This document shows positions 34,485-49,400 of a DNA stretch of 64,000 nucleotides, in pieces. How positions within the stretch are numbered: the stretch's first letter is position 1; each line of letters begins with the position of its first letter. The notes under the pieces are model-generated. The model saw only the letters and a program-made list of their open reading frames with translations. It was not told the DNA's origin and did not search any database. Origin of the DNA: Hetaerina americana (Eukaryota; Arthropoda; Insecta; Odonata; Calopterygidae); contig JAKTNV010000004.1 of assembly GCA_022747635.1 (NCBI GenBank), forward strand, positions 91,341,552-91,405,551, written 5' to 3'. The translations under genes were made by a program, and so were the position numbers.

Positions 34485-35459
34485 GTCGGTTTTCGGTATG
34501 TCCATCAGTGCTTCCTGCGATTTTTCCATTACTTCCTCTCGGCTGCTAAAACGCGTTCCCCGTAATGGTTTTTTAACTCGATTGAACAGAAAGAAGTCAC
34601 AGGGAGCCAAATCAGGTGAATTCGGTGGCTGTTGGATGGTATTTGTTGCATTTTTCGTCAAAAAATTACGAATAATGATAGCACTGTGCGACGGTGCGTT
34701 ATCATGGTGCAAAATCCACGAGTTTTCTGCCCACATTTCTGGTCTCTTTCGGCGAATTGCTTCACGCAAACGTCTCATAACGCCCAAATAATACTCTTTG
34801 TTTACTGTCTGGCCTTCTGGCAAAAATTCATGATGCACTACACCGTTGTAATCCATGAAAACCGTCAGCATTGCCTTCTTTTTTGACTGAAAACGACGTG
34901 GTTTTTTTGGTCTCGGCTCATTTGGTGAACGCCATTCACTTGCCTGATGTCTGGATTGCGTGTCGTACTCATAAACCCACGTCTCGTCTCCAGTAATGAT
35001 CCTTTTGTTGAATGTGGGATCGGATTCAGCCTCGCAAATCATGTCTTTTGCGACGTCAACACGGTCTCTTTTTTGCATGAAATTGAGGTCTTTTGGCACC
35101 AACTTTGCTGCTACACGACGGAAACCCAAATCATTAACCACAATGTCTTGGGCGGATCCATAGGCAATGTTCAAGTCCTCCGCTATTTCTCTGATGGTTA
35201 ATTTGCGGTTATTGACCAACATTTCTTTTACTTTATCAATTTTTTCACCGACTTTCGATGTCGATGGTCTGCCACTGCGTTCATCATCTTCGATTGACTC
35301 ACGACCACTTCTGAACCGCTCGTGCCACTGGTAAACGACCGTTTTTTTTAGAGAATCGTTGCCGAAACACTTTTCCAACATTTCCAACGTCCGTGCGCCA
35401 CTAAAACCGTTTTTTACGCAAAATTTAATACAAGTTCGTTGTTGCAAATTTAAATCCAT
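34344..35459 (-). CDS. Mariner transposase (D,D34D), open, atypical C-terminus
   Basis: A cut-and-paste transposase of the Tc1/mariner superfamily, 371 residues from the first ATG (35459). An upstream in-frame extension lacks ATG, so this start is preferred. Residues 1-115 hold the helix-turn-helix domains (QRTCIKFCVKNG, then DDERSGRPSTS, then LTIREIAEDLN). The catalytic triad is D158 (TGDETW), D253 (HHDNAPSH) and D288 (SPDLAPCDFF), with exactly 34 residues between the last two. After residue 329 it departs from family habit: the expected aromatic/Arg-rich end with YFEG is replaced by sequence encoded inside the left inverted repeat. The stop lies about 9 bp from the element end. The usual family length is about 345. 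Whether it is active cannot be told, since the C-terminus may be damaged. Confidence 0.9.
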   Translation of the reverse strand: MDLNLQQRTCIKFCVKNGFSGARTLEMLEKCFGNDSLKKTVVYQWHERFRSGRESIEDDERSGRPSTSKVGEKIDKVKEMLVNNRKLTIREIAEDLNIAYGSAQDIVVNDLGFRRVAAKLVPKDLNFMQKRDRVDVAKDMICEAESDPTFNKRIITGDETWVYEYDTQSRHQASEWRSPNEPRPKKPRRFQSKKKAMLTVFMDYNGVVHHEFLPEGQTVNKEYYLGVMRRLREAIRRKRPEMWAENSWILHHDNAPSHSAIIIRNFLTKNATNTIQQPPNSPDLAPCDFFLFNRVKKPLRGTRFSSREEVMEKSQEALMDIPKTDRNFCKCQVMTLRFKGNINNRCTNLTKKTELKSERWERHTVVIPGTF

Positions 35460-35514
35460 TTCTGCAATTGTAAAAAATCGCCAACACACACAGAGATAGA
35501 TGTACTCTTGGCTA

Positions 35515-35640
35515 CGTAACTTTTTCAAATGTCAAGTTATGACACTAAGATGTACCAATTTAACAAAAAAAACAGAACTCAAATCGGAACGATGGGAGCG
35601 CCACACGGTGGTTATTCCGGGAACTTTTTGATCAAGGTAG
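35515..35640 (-). repeat. Right inverted repeat of the mariner
   Basis: A continuous 126-bp arm ending in CAAGGTAG at the TA target. It lies upstream of the transposase ATG (35459), so it would form the 5' leader and promoter side of the gene. Confidence 0.9.
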
Positions 35641-35642
35641 TA

Positions 35643-37737
<2,095 letters not shown>

Positions 37738-38259
37738 TTCTCTTTTTAATTAACGCATTCACATTTAGTTATTCTGATCCCTTACTGCTCGTGAAAACAA
37801 TGACATCTCACATCTGCCGCTTTTACACTTGATCTCTTTAATTTTATCGTCGTGATGTTCCCCTGTCACATTACGATGGGACAAATAATATATTATTTAT
37901 ATCATCGCTGAAGCGACATGACGGCAAACGTTTCCTAAAACCTAATAAAATAGATACAAAATAACAACGTATTTCAGTATTCTGTGCGTATATATTAACT
38001 CCCAAAATTGGGAAAGCGCTTATTTCATTGGAACGGATTTATTTCGTCAGGAGCGGATATTTCATCAGGAACAATTTAACGCACGGGTTGTCTTGAATAC
38101 AGAACTAAGATTGCACCATTTATTTTTATTTTTTCAGTTGCTTCAACGTCCGGAATTCTTAACGGGTCAATGCCGTATTTTTCTCACGAGTTTACATTGA
38201 TAATTGGCTCTGTTTCATTTCTAATAAATTCTTTGAGCCATGGGATGGGATGGACTGTG

Positions 38260-38700
38260 TCAATTTGGCTCCGAAGACACCCACCCTTCCCCTCCTTGTC
38301 CCTTTCCCTTCTCCCTCTTCCCGGAGCCAGCTACCTTTCCTTTCCTCTCACCTGTGCTCCTCCCTCGCCGCACCCCTCCCTTCTTCGGCGATCACCCCCA
38401 AATGCAAACCCCTATCCCAACCACCCTCACCCCCGACCTTCTTCAAGCCCCCACCCCCTCCCATCCCTCCCTCGCTCACTTCCTGCACGGCCCCTCGCTT
38501 GCTTCCTTCAGGCGGGGGGCCATCAACCGAAATTTCCTCTTCCACTTCCCAACCCTACCCCATTCTCCCGACCCCCGCCCACGCGAGTCCGTGACCCGCG
38601 CTTCCCTCCCGGGCCGCCCCTCGACACTTAACCCCCGGAAGAACCAGCAAAAGTCCACCTGCTGCCCCTCTCCACCCACGCTGGTGGTAGCACTTCCCCG
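38260..38700. other. Pyrimidine-rich (C-rich) island
   Basis: Over 400 bases dominated by C and T on the plus strand. Three overlapping plus-strand frames of 114-182 codons are all Pro/Ser-rich. That is a composition effect and no domain is visible. Confidence 0.6.
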
Positions 38701-40180
38701 TCCCCGAGGCATGCTAAGGGGGAGAAGGCCTGGCATGAAAGGTTGCGAGCAGGGTTGTCAGGGTTGGGGGAGAACGAGCGAGGGATGAAAGGGGCCATTT
38801 CTTTTCCTTAAGGAGGTTCTAGCGAAGGTTTCCCTCTCCAAAAGTCGGGTCACTTGAGTTGTTGCCACGCCGGAGGTAGTGTGCTCATTTAATTCTAAGA
38901 TGGTATTGCTACTTAGTTTTCTACGAAGTAAATTAGCATCTATATTTATGTAAAGTTAAGGAATAATGTGAGCGCAGCTGCAACACGTGTTTCAACTTTT
39001 AAGCCGGGGGAATTATATCCAAGGGATCAATAAAGAATGACAATCTTGAAGAAAATGTACATTGTTTCAAAGTATTAGAACTCAGGCACGACCGCACCCC
39101 TTCTTAAGTTTTCCGGGTGAATTATTTTTTACCCTCTTTTCCACCGTAATTTAAAATAAAAGTATGTAAAATATTGACTAACTTTTTGAGACTGTCTTCG
39201 CGCAAAATAAATTTGGAAGAATGAATGATCATTTTTATGCAAATATCTCTATATTCATTATGCTATGAGTAACATTAGTGCTACGACATTTAACTCGAGT
39301 TAATCTTCTGCTAATAGTCTAAGGAGCTGTTACCTTTGCGAATAAATTCCCGAATGCTACTGGCAAAGATTGTACTGTAAATGATGTTACGACGAAAGAG
39401 AAAATAAGTAGAAAAATAACGTTTGACATAGATTAACAGGTTCAATTTAATAAAATTACTAAAATTATAGTATTTATCCATTCCATAATTATATCTTATG
39501 CTCCACAGTCCGCTGAAGGAACTGTTGAGGAATTCACCACTCTCTTTCTGTATTTTTTTGAGACCAACTCGTGTTCGAAGTTGAACGTAACTTCATAGCA
39601 CTGTAAGTATGACAACGACTCCTGCTTATCTAGGGTAATTTAGCAAAACACCTTTTTCCTTCGCGCCTTTTACGATCTCCTTGAGACAGAGGACGCACTC
39701 GGTCAGAAATCGAGAGATCAGGATTTTATTCCAGTCTATGCAAATGATTTTTCGAGTGTAAAGCATTAAGTACTTATCAGGTGGTATTTTTAAAGTGATT
39801 AAAGACCTATAGGGGCTGCTGGGCGTGGGTGATCTTTCCAAGGCCGCACTTCCAGCTCTGTTAAAAGGCAAGCTCGTTCACGCTTGAGCTAATTTCCATG
39901 GCATACGCAAAGCTATTATTGTTAATATGAGTACAGTGAAACCATAAACTAAAGATATAACTAATATCATATTTCGGCAATTATTTAACCTATCCATATT
40001 TATTGAGCTTCAATAGACAATTTGCTGATTCAAAGATAAAAAAAGATAATTCATGAAAAATATAAAAAATAATTTTTTTAAAGGTAATCTACCGGTTAAG
40101 ATAGGCTTTTGGAAGGGCATAATTACTAATTAAATAATTTGTGACCCCTCGCAAAATACAATATCTTACTCTAAATTAGG
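38701..40180. other. AT-rich spacer, no gene recognised
   Basis: No conserved frame or repeat was recognised. The only sizeable open frame (39626-39871, minus) matches no family I know. Confidence 0.4.
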
Positions 40181-40323
40181 TCCCTCTTCAGCTCTGAGTA
40201 CTTTCTTCCTCCCTTCATCCCGTCCAACATCCCTATCCTGTTCCATCCCTTTCCTCGTTTGCCAAACATTCTCCCCTCAATTACAGTCTTCAACATCCCG
40301 CTGCCGGTCAATACTCCCTTCAT
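40181..40323 (-). pseudogene. Non-LTR retrotransposon relic: extreme C-terminal tail of ORF2
   Basis: The minus-strand translation reads MLKTVIEGRMFGKRGKG, then WNRIGMLDGMKGG and RKYSELKRDLI. This is the tail seen in many insect endonuclease/reverse-transcriptase proteins (consensus TV.EG...GKRGRGR.R..MLD.......Y.E.KR.A.DR..WR). The same nucleotide sequence recurs on the plus strand at 59030-59190, where it is also a fragment. The frame is open across the block and then stops where the W-R ending should be. Only the tail is present. Confidence 0.75.
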
Positions 40324-43300
40324 CCACATAATAATAAAAATAAAAAATAATAATGTCCTTTATAATAAAATCCAAGGAAGAATGAGACACGAAAAATGAA
40401 ACAGATAGTCACAAAATAATGGACGTTCACCGGGTAATCTGATATCTTAGCCTTATTCCGAATATTAGCGAGAAGAGAAAGATTTCTGACAGGATGTCAG
40501 TTGAACCGGTGCAAAAAGGTAAGCGTGTTTAGCTACAAAAGTAGTTGCAGCTGTAACGAGATGAATTCGGATGAGAAAATAGTAGTTGCGGACAATCGCA
40601 ACGCAGACCACTTCCACGTTCGTTTGTTTCCGCCCCCGGCCCTCGCCACGCCCCCTCTCGCCCCCATTGCAGCCACACGCGTGGGGCAGCGGTGATATTG
40701 CAAAAAAAAAAGAGAAAATCAGGTCGAAACGCTTTTCATTCAATAGACTTTGCGGCATTGTTTCTAGGGAGCAGGTCTGAAAATCCGAATGAGGAGGGGA
40801 GAGGGAGAGAGAGAAAGATAGAGAAGATGGGAAAAAAGAGACAAGCGTAGAAAATAAAAGGGAAACAAAAAAGGGAATGCACCGTGAGGAGCGCCACAGA
40901 CACGGCCAGTTTTAATGAGCAAAGCTAAAATGGTGGACGACCACAGTCGGAGAAATAATAACGCGCCGGAGAGCGGGAGGAGGTGAGTATTCCCTCGTCC
41001 ACAGAACTCTGTCAGAAAACAAACACCCGTAAAAAGGTATCTATCCTCCCGCCGCCCTCTCATCTGGCCTAGCGTAACAGGAGTCCGGTCTCCGGTTAAT
41101 GAATGCCCATTGTACCAACCGTCCGACCGCTCTTCCTCCTCAGGGGAAGGATAAAACAAATGGCACAAGACGTGAAAATGAGCACAAAGAGGTCAGCGGA
41201 TGCCGCGGTCGGGAAGAAACAATACCAACCTGTAATAATAAAAAGTAACTGCTCTGAAAAAAATGCACGCAAGCAAAATAGTGGGCCTCGCCGGAGCTGC
41301 GGAGTAAAAACAATTGCCCAGGAATGTAATCGGAAAGGTCAGAGATGTTTGGGCAGTGTCCACGAGGATAGACCTTCCGAGGGCGTGGCCAAGTCACTGG
41401 TGACGAGGGATGCGATGGGGGATGAAAGCACCCGGGGAAAGTGACATATTTGTAAGCTTATGCATACGGATATGCGTATTCGTGAAAGGAAAGGGGGCGT
41501 CGCACAACAAAGCAGTCATGAGTAGTGTGTGTGTGTGTTTACGTGTGACGGCCCGAGGGCCGGTACAACAAAGAGGTGACCGCGGCAGACACGGTCCGGC
41601 CTCCAAGCATTGTCCACTGCTTTGTGATTCTGGTCTTTCATGGCATTGCCATCAATATCGTCGGTGAAAAAGAGAAGATTATTTCTTTCCTCGTTCTCTC
41701 TAACCACCACAGTACCAAATACCATAAATAAACAGAACTTGTACGGTAAAGGAAATATCACACTGTGACATAATTAGGAACACAGCCAAATGTAATTCAC
41801 TAGATTGTATCTATCACCAGATTCCCGCGACTCACCCGGATGAGGAATATCGAGTGAGCGAAGTGAACCTTTTCCTTTCAGAAAAAGGCATAAACAATAT
41901 GTTAAATATTAAGTTCATCTTTGTGTCTTCGCATTAATCAGGAATTTTCTGCACTGTGGAGTTACACCCTAAAGTTAAATTTGCATGTTATTCGACTAGC
42001 TCCCACGAGAGCTCGTGGAAAGTGATGCTACGTCAACAATGATTCGAGCAATTGGTGATTTTCACCCGTAGTTTTGTAACATTACGTCCTACGACTCTAA
42101 ATATTATGAATTGGTGTTTTATACTGTTCTGATCACGGATTATGTGTGGGTAAAAGGGCTAAATAAATACAGCATATTAATGAAACGGTGGCATTTGTAA
42201 ATGTTTTAGAAAATACATATATCTAATATTCTATGAAAAAGAGCGCATAGAGCATTCGTTCAAGCTCATTCTAATGAAAGTTTCTTGCCTAGGACGTCCA
42301 TCACACTGAAAATATGCAAGAACTGAGCACAAGTATTATCTGAAGGTAACAGGTCAAAGCCACACTCGAACGGCAGTCAATTACCTTTTTGTTATTAGGT
42401 TTGTTATTATGTTATTTGTTATTAGGTCATATTCCAATAATTATATCATCATAGAATAGCTGAACCTCAAGGAATGACACAACAACATTAATAATTTTAA
42501 AATATAATTAGCAAACGGTACTTCATGGCCATCCATATTTCATTAAAGTTGACTCATAGGTAAGTTCAATGAAAAAGTCATCCAAAACTTTGCCTTTCCG
42601 CACAATTTAAAAATACCTAGCGGTTAATACGACTCGTATATTGGAAACTTCAAGTTGCAAAGAATAGAAATTATTTCCCCTCTAAATTTGGAATAAATAT
42701 TAGGCGTTCAATATTTTCAGACCCATCATGTTTGGTACGTTGTCATTTCTGGTGAAACTTATAATTTCTATTCACCCTATATTCACTAGTGTTTTGGAGA
42801 CAGACACACACTGAACGGAGCTCCAGGGTACAAGATGGGGGGGGGGACCGTGAAGGATCGGTAAGGGCTTGTAGTCCGTCGGCACTCCACACGGGAGGGA
42901 TGCGACGTCCAAAGGAGCAGTAAGTACTCAGCGTCATAGGGCGTGCGACCCCGCGTCTTCAATACTCAATGCAGAGGCTTTAAAGGTACATAGGAATTGG
43001 GCATCAGCTAAAATTTCTGCAAAGATTTAACTTTACCTGCATTCAATCAGCGTCAAGCGAAGGTTTGGATAACTAACCTGCAAAAGAGAGAAATGCTTGA
43101 TTAGAAAATGTTCTACTGCTGGAGAATGGTAATGTAAATATTTATTATTTCAACAAAACTAGCCTTTTGGTAACAGTTATTATTATCTAAATTCCGGTTA
43201 AACAACTTAAAAAAACCCCAAGAGATAAAATATTTCGTTGAATTAGAGAATGGGCGCACCTCTCTTTGTTTGACTTTCACTTGTAATTACATCAATAATT

Positions 43301-45729
43301 ATTACCAATGGGCTAAATATCACATTCAGCAGCATTACGAATTGATTATATGACTTTATCAAATGAAAACTTTCTGGAACTGAATTATTCTCACTTACCA
43401 AACTTGGCAAGTAAGCAGAATATTAGGTACTCACCAAAATTAAAATCACGAAGCATCGAAACTCGCATGCAGCCTAGCAATATATGCAGAGGATGTTGAT
43501 CCGTTAATTGATGTAATGTATTCAAAATGTAAAAAAGATAAAAATATAAATTCAAACTCAAATACATTACGCTCGTATACGGAACGTCTTCCCTAGAAGA
43601 ACTTTTACTAGCAGTTACATCAGATAAACATCGTTGTCATCACCTATGGATTCTAAGGTAAAATTTCATTATAGTTTATTTATTTCATTAAAATGTATAT
43701 TCCAAGTAATATATATATATTCCTTATCTTCCTTTATTTTCATGAATAGAAACATTAAAGTCCGGTATATTTCAGGGGAGGTGATTAACAATTTTAGTAA
43801 GAAATTCAAGGAAGTCCTTTTTAATGCGTTTTCAAATTAAAAGAAAAAGAAATAGCTCCCCGAACATGAGCTGCGATTTTTATAGAATGATAAACCAATA
43901 TCTTCCACATTAGTCCATAATCATGTTTCCTTCACTTATTTGTTTTTCAATATTGCCCTTGTCTTTCGCATTAGCACAATATTTCTCAAATGGGTAAACA
44001 TTACCCATTTTTAAGTGATTTCAGTTTCTGGTTGGACATTGATTAGTGCTTTAGAGTGCAAATTGCTTCCAGCTATTTCCCATTAATTTGTTGAATTGAC
44101 GCAAACTGAGCCAAAAACTACTCTCTTCAGGGGGGCACCCATATACTTGTTGTTTGTCTCCCTCAAGCTAGGCCCAAAGGATGGAAACGAATAGTTTGGC
44201 GTCAGCAGCAGCATTTATTTCCATTCCTCTGAGGGTGTAAGTGTGGGACTCTGTTCCCCGGTTTTATTCGGTGCGGTGGAACTACGAGTACAATCCAAAT
44301 CCTGAATAGTCTCGATCGAAAAAATGCGATCGGCCAGATGGGGGAAGATGTGGGGTAGGTGGGTCTGTGACAGCAAAAAGAGCGGAGGTAACGGTGAGGA
44401 TCATTTTTCATGATCCCGGGGAAGATTGGTATGGAAATTTCAATGGAAAGAAGATCGAGATCTCGGCGTACATAATAATGGCTCTGATTTGAGACGTAAT
44501 TTAGGAATCTACGATTTCGGAGAATGGTGAAGGCGTTAGGCACTCAGACAGACACGGATGAGAGGGAAGAAGAGTCGGGGGATGAGTTTTGAGGTGCCAA
44601 TGAAGGTGAAAGGAAGGTTGAAGGGAAATGATAGGGGTTCTAAGAAAAATCTTTACGAGTACCAAGACAAGTAACGGACTAAGAAATAGCGACTCTAAGA
44701 GCGAAAAGTCCGACCATATTCCATATTCCGACCAAGACAAAACATGAGTCACTACTGAAAACGCCTTCAAATACATTTCTTACCCGTCCGATTCACTGAA
44801 CGTACAAATTCACGATTTCTTTTGTAGTCATCGAATCATTCTCTACTCTAACTCTTTAATCCGAAATTATTCACAATAAATATCTGTCGTTCACAAATGG
44901 TCTGTATTTTTGATTCTACATTCTTCAGTGACCTCATTTGGAATTTATAAGTGCACTCCTTAGTTTATGCGACCATTCCGCCTAAACCAAAAAATTAAAA
45001 CATATGAATCGTTGGCTAGAGTATACGACATCTACTTTTCATATTTGAGGTAATATTTTTTAAAATAAAAATAGTTTAAAAGAAGTTAATAGCAAACGTG
45101 AAATACTTTTCAAGAAGTCCATCATCAAATTACAATGAGAAGGATGTCGGTAAGTATGCGTTAATATAAAAAACTTAATCGAATACAAGTTAATCATTGA
45201 TTATGTTTTCTGATGATAATCACAGTGGTGATAAATGAAGATTGCATTAACTGCGAGCTTAAAATAGAAGTTTCACCTAACGGTTTGCCTCAAGATATTT
45301 GATGTCTGTGGTACCATACAGGAACTTGAGGTGTATCGAGATAAAAGGTCGGAGGGAAAGAGAATGATTCGAGTATAGACTAAACCACTACGGGCGATAT
45401 CATTCCTCAATCGCCTTTTGTGTGTCCTGCCTACAATTATAGGCTGGAATATGATCCTGACGTTGGAAAAGATATATGATGAGTATTACTTTGCATGATG
45501 TTACCTCAGTACCTGATCTCTCGATAACATATCGAGAAGTTTTTTCTCTCTCCGCCAGTGAATCCCAGACTTTTATTTTCCATACTTCCCATTTTTATTT
45601 GCAAACGAAATAAAAATCGAGACAACGCTATAGCAACACTTATTACACCCCGGTGACTGTTTTCATTGCGTTCCATTCAAATGTAAATCGAGGAGGTAAA
45701 CAAGGAGACCGCAGGAATATCAAAACTTT
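40324..45729. other. Long spacer, no gene recognised
   Basis: Landmarks are a C-rich patch at 40620-40690, purine-rich tracts at about 40790-40870, (GT)n at 41525-41538, and repeated TTGTTATTAGG words at about 42390-42427. A run of guanines lies at about 42838-42846. Open frames up to 134 codons around 40764-41444 lie on both strands without a domain. Confidence 0.45.
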
Positions 45730-46480
45730 TTAGAAACAAAAGGTTAAGAGACGAAGAGAAGACGATTGGAAGCGCGCGGACGGACGAGGAACAGAGGGGG
45801 AAAGGGTAGCGGATAAAGCAAGAGGCCGGTATCTGAAGGTTGGAAGACGGGGAATGGGGAGGAAAGGGGTTCGGGGAGATGGCACGAAGACATGGCCCTG
45901 AAGGGGCATGAGAGGCGATCGTCGAGAGTAAAGTTCATGACAGGGAGGAAATTGGCGCGCGGCGAGAGGGCGTTGTGGCGGGCGCGGAGCCATGAAAAGG
46001 AGGGCGTGGGTGAGGAGACCGGCCGGACGCAGGTCCGGATGTCCGGGAAGGTGTTTGGGTGGGGCGCGCCCCGGAGTTAGGAGCAAACAGAGTCTGGACG
46101 GGGGGGGGGGCAGGGGAGGGATAGAGATTTTGCGGTTGCAGGAAGTCTGTGGTTGGGACGGAAAAATAGATGGAGAAAAGCGCTGGCTGTATGTGGGCAA
46201 AGGGGAGAGAGAGGGGGTGTGGGTGGGGCGGGGGTGTGTGATGGAGGAGGAGCAAATGGTCCGGCAGGTGAAGAGGACCTCTCTTGAGCGATCAAAGACG
46301 GGATTGCTTGCCCCCTGGGGGAAGGAAGAAGAGGGGGGTTGCGAGCGGAGGTGACGTTGAGAGGAGGCGCGGGGGAGAGTGGATTCCCCTCAACGACGAG
46401 CTGTGAGCAAAAAAAAGGGGAAGAATACAAAGAAAGGAGGCGAGGAATCGAGTGCTACCATCAGTCGCGCCTTCTTGGGA
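45730..46480. other. G-rich, purine-biased island with strong G-quadruplex motifs
   Basis: The plus strand is G/A-rich over about 750 bases. Positions 46213-46234 have four guanine runs (5, 3, 4, 5) with loops of 1-3 bases. A ten-guanine run followed by further runs lies near 46100-46120. Pro/Ser-rich minus-strand frames (up to 156 codons) and Gly/Arg-rich plus-strand frames mirror each other and are explained by composition. Confidence 0.6.
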
Positions 46481-49400
46481 GAAAGATGGCTGGAGTCTCA
46501 GGGGACAAGGTGGGAGCAATTGGGTGAAACGGCATCAAATCTGTCACAAGAGCCCATGCAAACCCGAAACAGGGGAAGGGTGGACGGAACCGTAACCCAT
46601 TTCTTTATTTCATAGCCTCTCACTAAAGGATAAGTTTCGGGGATCTCTTTCGCGTCAATCGGTAACAGGGAAAAATCGTTTATTTATCGTTGTCACGTAG
46701 GAAATAAAAATAATAATGGCTCAGATGGTTCTCTGCAAGCCGAAGTACACGTAGCAGTCACTTTCGTTCAAAATAAAGTGTCCATAATATTTCTTCAAAA
46801 ATGTTGATCGTTTCGGCTTTCTGAGGTCCGAGAGGTTTACTTTTGAGTTCGCGAACGCTATTTGCGTGTATCCCTTCGATGTTTCAATCCCTCCATTTGT
46901 CGTAGGATTGAATTCTGAACGGCCAGTGCTTGAGGTGGATTTGGAACTGGGGTGAATTTCACAGTAAATGGCCCAACCCTACTGACCAGAATGATTTTTG
47001 ATTTTTGTGTGAAGGACAACACAAAACGGGTAGGCCTTCAACAAATCTCAGCTAAATGTTGCTTAGTTTAGTTTCCATTAAATCATTCCGAAACATGTTC
47101 GACTGCAAATTTGAAAATATCTCTGGATTTCGGATTTGTCATTAGGCAATCAATAGGAAAGTATATCATACGGCTGCTATGTTACATGTGCGAGGATGGG
47201 AGAGTTTAAAATGATTAAAACGTCATTAGCTACCTTCCACTCTCCAAGGAGGATGTTAATGACAAAAGACTACTACAGAATGAGCATTTGGGTAAGATGC
47301 ATTTTAAGGAGCAGATATGTGTTTAATCTTAGGTTCCTTTGAGGAATAATAAAGTGATATCACCAAAGTAAGAAATGGAGCGAAGCTTTCGAAAGGCTTA
47401 ATTTCTAGAGCACAATGACACCCAACTGCTTTTAGCCTCAGAAAATGGACGGGGGGCGGGTGGGTGGGAGGGAGGGAAGATGACGCCGAAAGGAGAGGGC
47501 ACATTTTAACATCAGTACCCCAAATGGAGAAGATCAAAGTTCAATCAAATATCTTGAGTGCCTAGTCTCTTTCCGTAATATTTCACTCTGTAGACCTCTC
47601 AATAATTCCACATCGAGATAAAATGAAGAGGAGGATCTCTCCGGCCAATTCGGTCCCCTCTTCCCATAACGCCATCCCATCTGTGAAACCATTTATCTGA
47701 TTCCTTCTACCTCCTTGCGGGGACCTCCTTGTCCCTGGTGTCCGTCAGTCCCGGTGAAAATAATCCCTCGAGAAAAGGGAGAAAGAGAGAGACACCATTC
47801 CCGCACTAACATATTCAATCCTCGCCTGTCCGTTGCGGGAAATGCCGCTCACTCATGAATGGTGTACGGGGTACAGAACGGGAGTGTTCATGTGAGATCT
47901 TTAGCTCAGCGCAAAAATGATAGGATTATCAAGTTCACGCAAATACACAGGAAAAATACCGCTAAGGAGATGATTTCGGTACCGCAAATGATTTCGTATT
48001 AGCCATTATTACATGGAATCAGCCATTCTCAGACACAAACCAGAAAATATTATAACACAAGACAGCAGATGAGGTAGCACACTCACTCTATAGGGAAATA
48101 CAATGCGTTTGGATGGTGGTGCTCAAAATAACTCGCTGCTTAAATTAAGAGATATTTCCCAATATATCTTGTAATACGATTTCATAGGAATACATTGTTT
48201 CCCGAAAAGCAGCCGGCGGTGGGAAATTATTCCAATCTACTTTTATAGACGGAAATTATAAATAAATAAACCAAATGAATGATAAAAAATTGGAAGGATC
48301 GTGATAAGCTGAACCCTCGGAAAAATAAATAAACCTGTATACAAGTCAGAAAACATTCTTGAATTGTAAAAATACCGTATATAAGTATATTATTCAATAA
48401 TCAAGCTAATATTAATTTCCATGGACATAATTAGAAAGCTTAATTGAATAATACAAATTGCCGATTTTTTACTGATTTTTAATAATTTACAAATGTCCAA
48501 TCAGAGAATTAAGTCGCTGGATGAGATAGAGTTCTTCACTGTTGAATGAAAAAAATAATTAAGATACTTTTCCAATAACTTGGATATAAGATAATATTGC
48601 CGAGAGTGGATTAATAGCTTAGAACTAATCCAGCAACCGAAATCAGTGAAAACGATAAGCAGGAACTACAAGACAGCAGCGAACGATTTATTCTCGTTTA
48701 TCAATGAAGTAGAGCTTGCCAGAAAAGAAAGTGAAGTCATCATACTTTGAAAAAGCGATACAATTTTTTTATGCAACTAGTTCTGATCCCGAGTAACGTA
48801 CTGCCGATGTATTTGGTGATTTTCCATTAGCGGGTTAAAAATCGTGAAAATTCAAGCAAATCGCCACGGTAATTTTGACCGTGCGCTCATATCCTCATAC
48901 ATTATATTTATACCCTCAGATGTAGCTTTGTATGCATTGGAGCCTCGTGGAACAATGGAGAAAACATGGATCAAAAGCCTTCTGAAGGAAATGAAAACCA
49001 GGGAAATACGCCCCGATGCAGCATTCACGAGGGGTCCACTATATCATATTTCATTATCGGAAGCTCCAGATTACATCAGGTCATGTACAAGTGCGAGGCC
49101 TTTTCCCAAGGGCGCCCCCGCTTGCATGTGGCGCATTTTAACATCGGCGACACGCGTTATCTGCCATGGGAATTTTTCAAAACGCCCTTCCCGGGTAACA
49201 CGCACAAACAAAAGAAGGCTGCCTGACGAAACCGGTCAATCGACAAAGCCCGTCATCCCTCGCCGAAATAATGATTTCAAATCGTCCGGCAATTAATTAA
49301 GGATTCAATCTGCCGTCAGAAATGCAGAACAAGCAATTACGCTCAGTGAAAGCATAATGGCCCACGAGGGAGATACCAGCGGGAGGAAGAGGTTTTAATA

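Larger units (their letters stand above)
34335..35640 (-). mobile_element. Mariner DNA transposon, structurally complete (1306 bp)
   Basis: The element is flanked by TA on both sides (34333-34334 and 35641-35642), the mariner target-site duplication. Both ends begin CTACCTTGATC. The outer inverted repeats, 34335-34427 and 35548-35640, are 93 bp with a single mismatch at position 16 from the end. The similarity continues inward in a second block (34448-34484 with 35515-35551). One open transposase frame on the minus strand spans nearly the whole element. The near-identity of the ends suggests recent arrival compared with the other elements here. Confidence 0.95.

Noticed and set aside
38240..38788. 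Overlapping 114-182-codon plus-strand frames
   Set aside because: Three phases open at once in a C-rich tract is a composition effect. The translations are Pro/Ser-rich low complexity.
45730..46200. 156-codon minus-strand frame
   Set aside because: Mirror of the G-rich plus strand. Pro-rich with no recognisable family.
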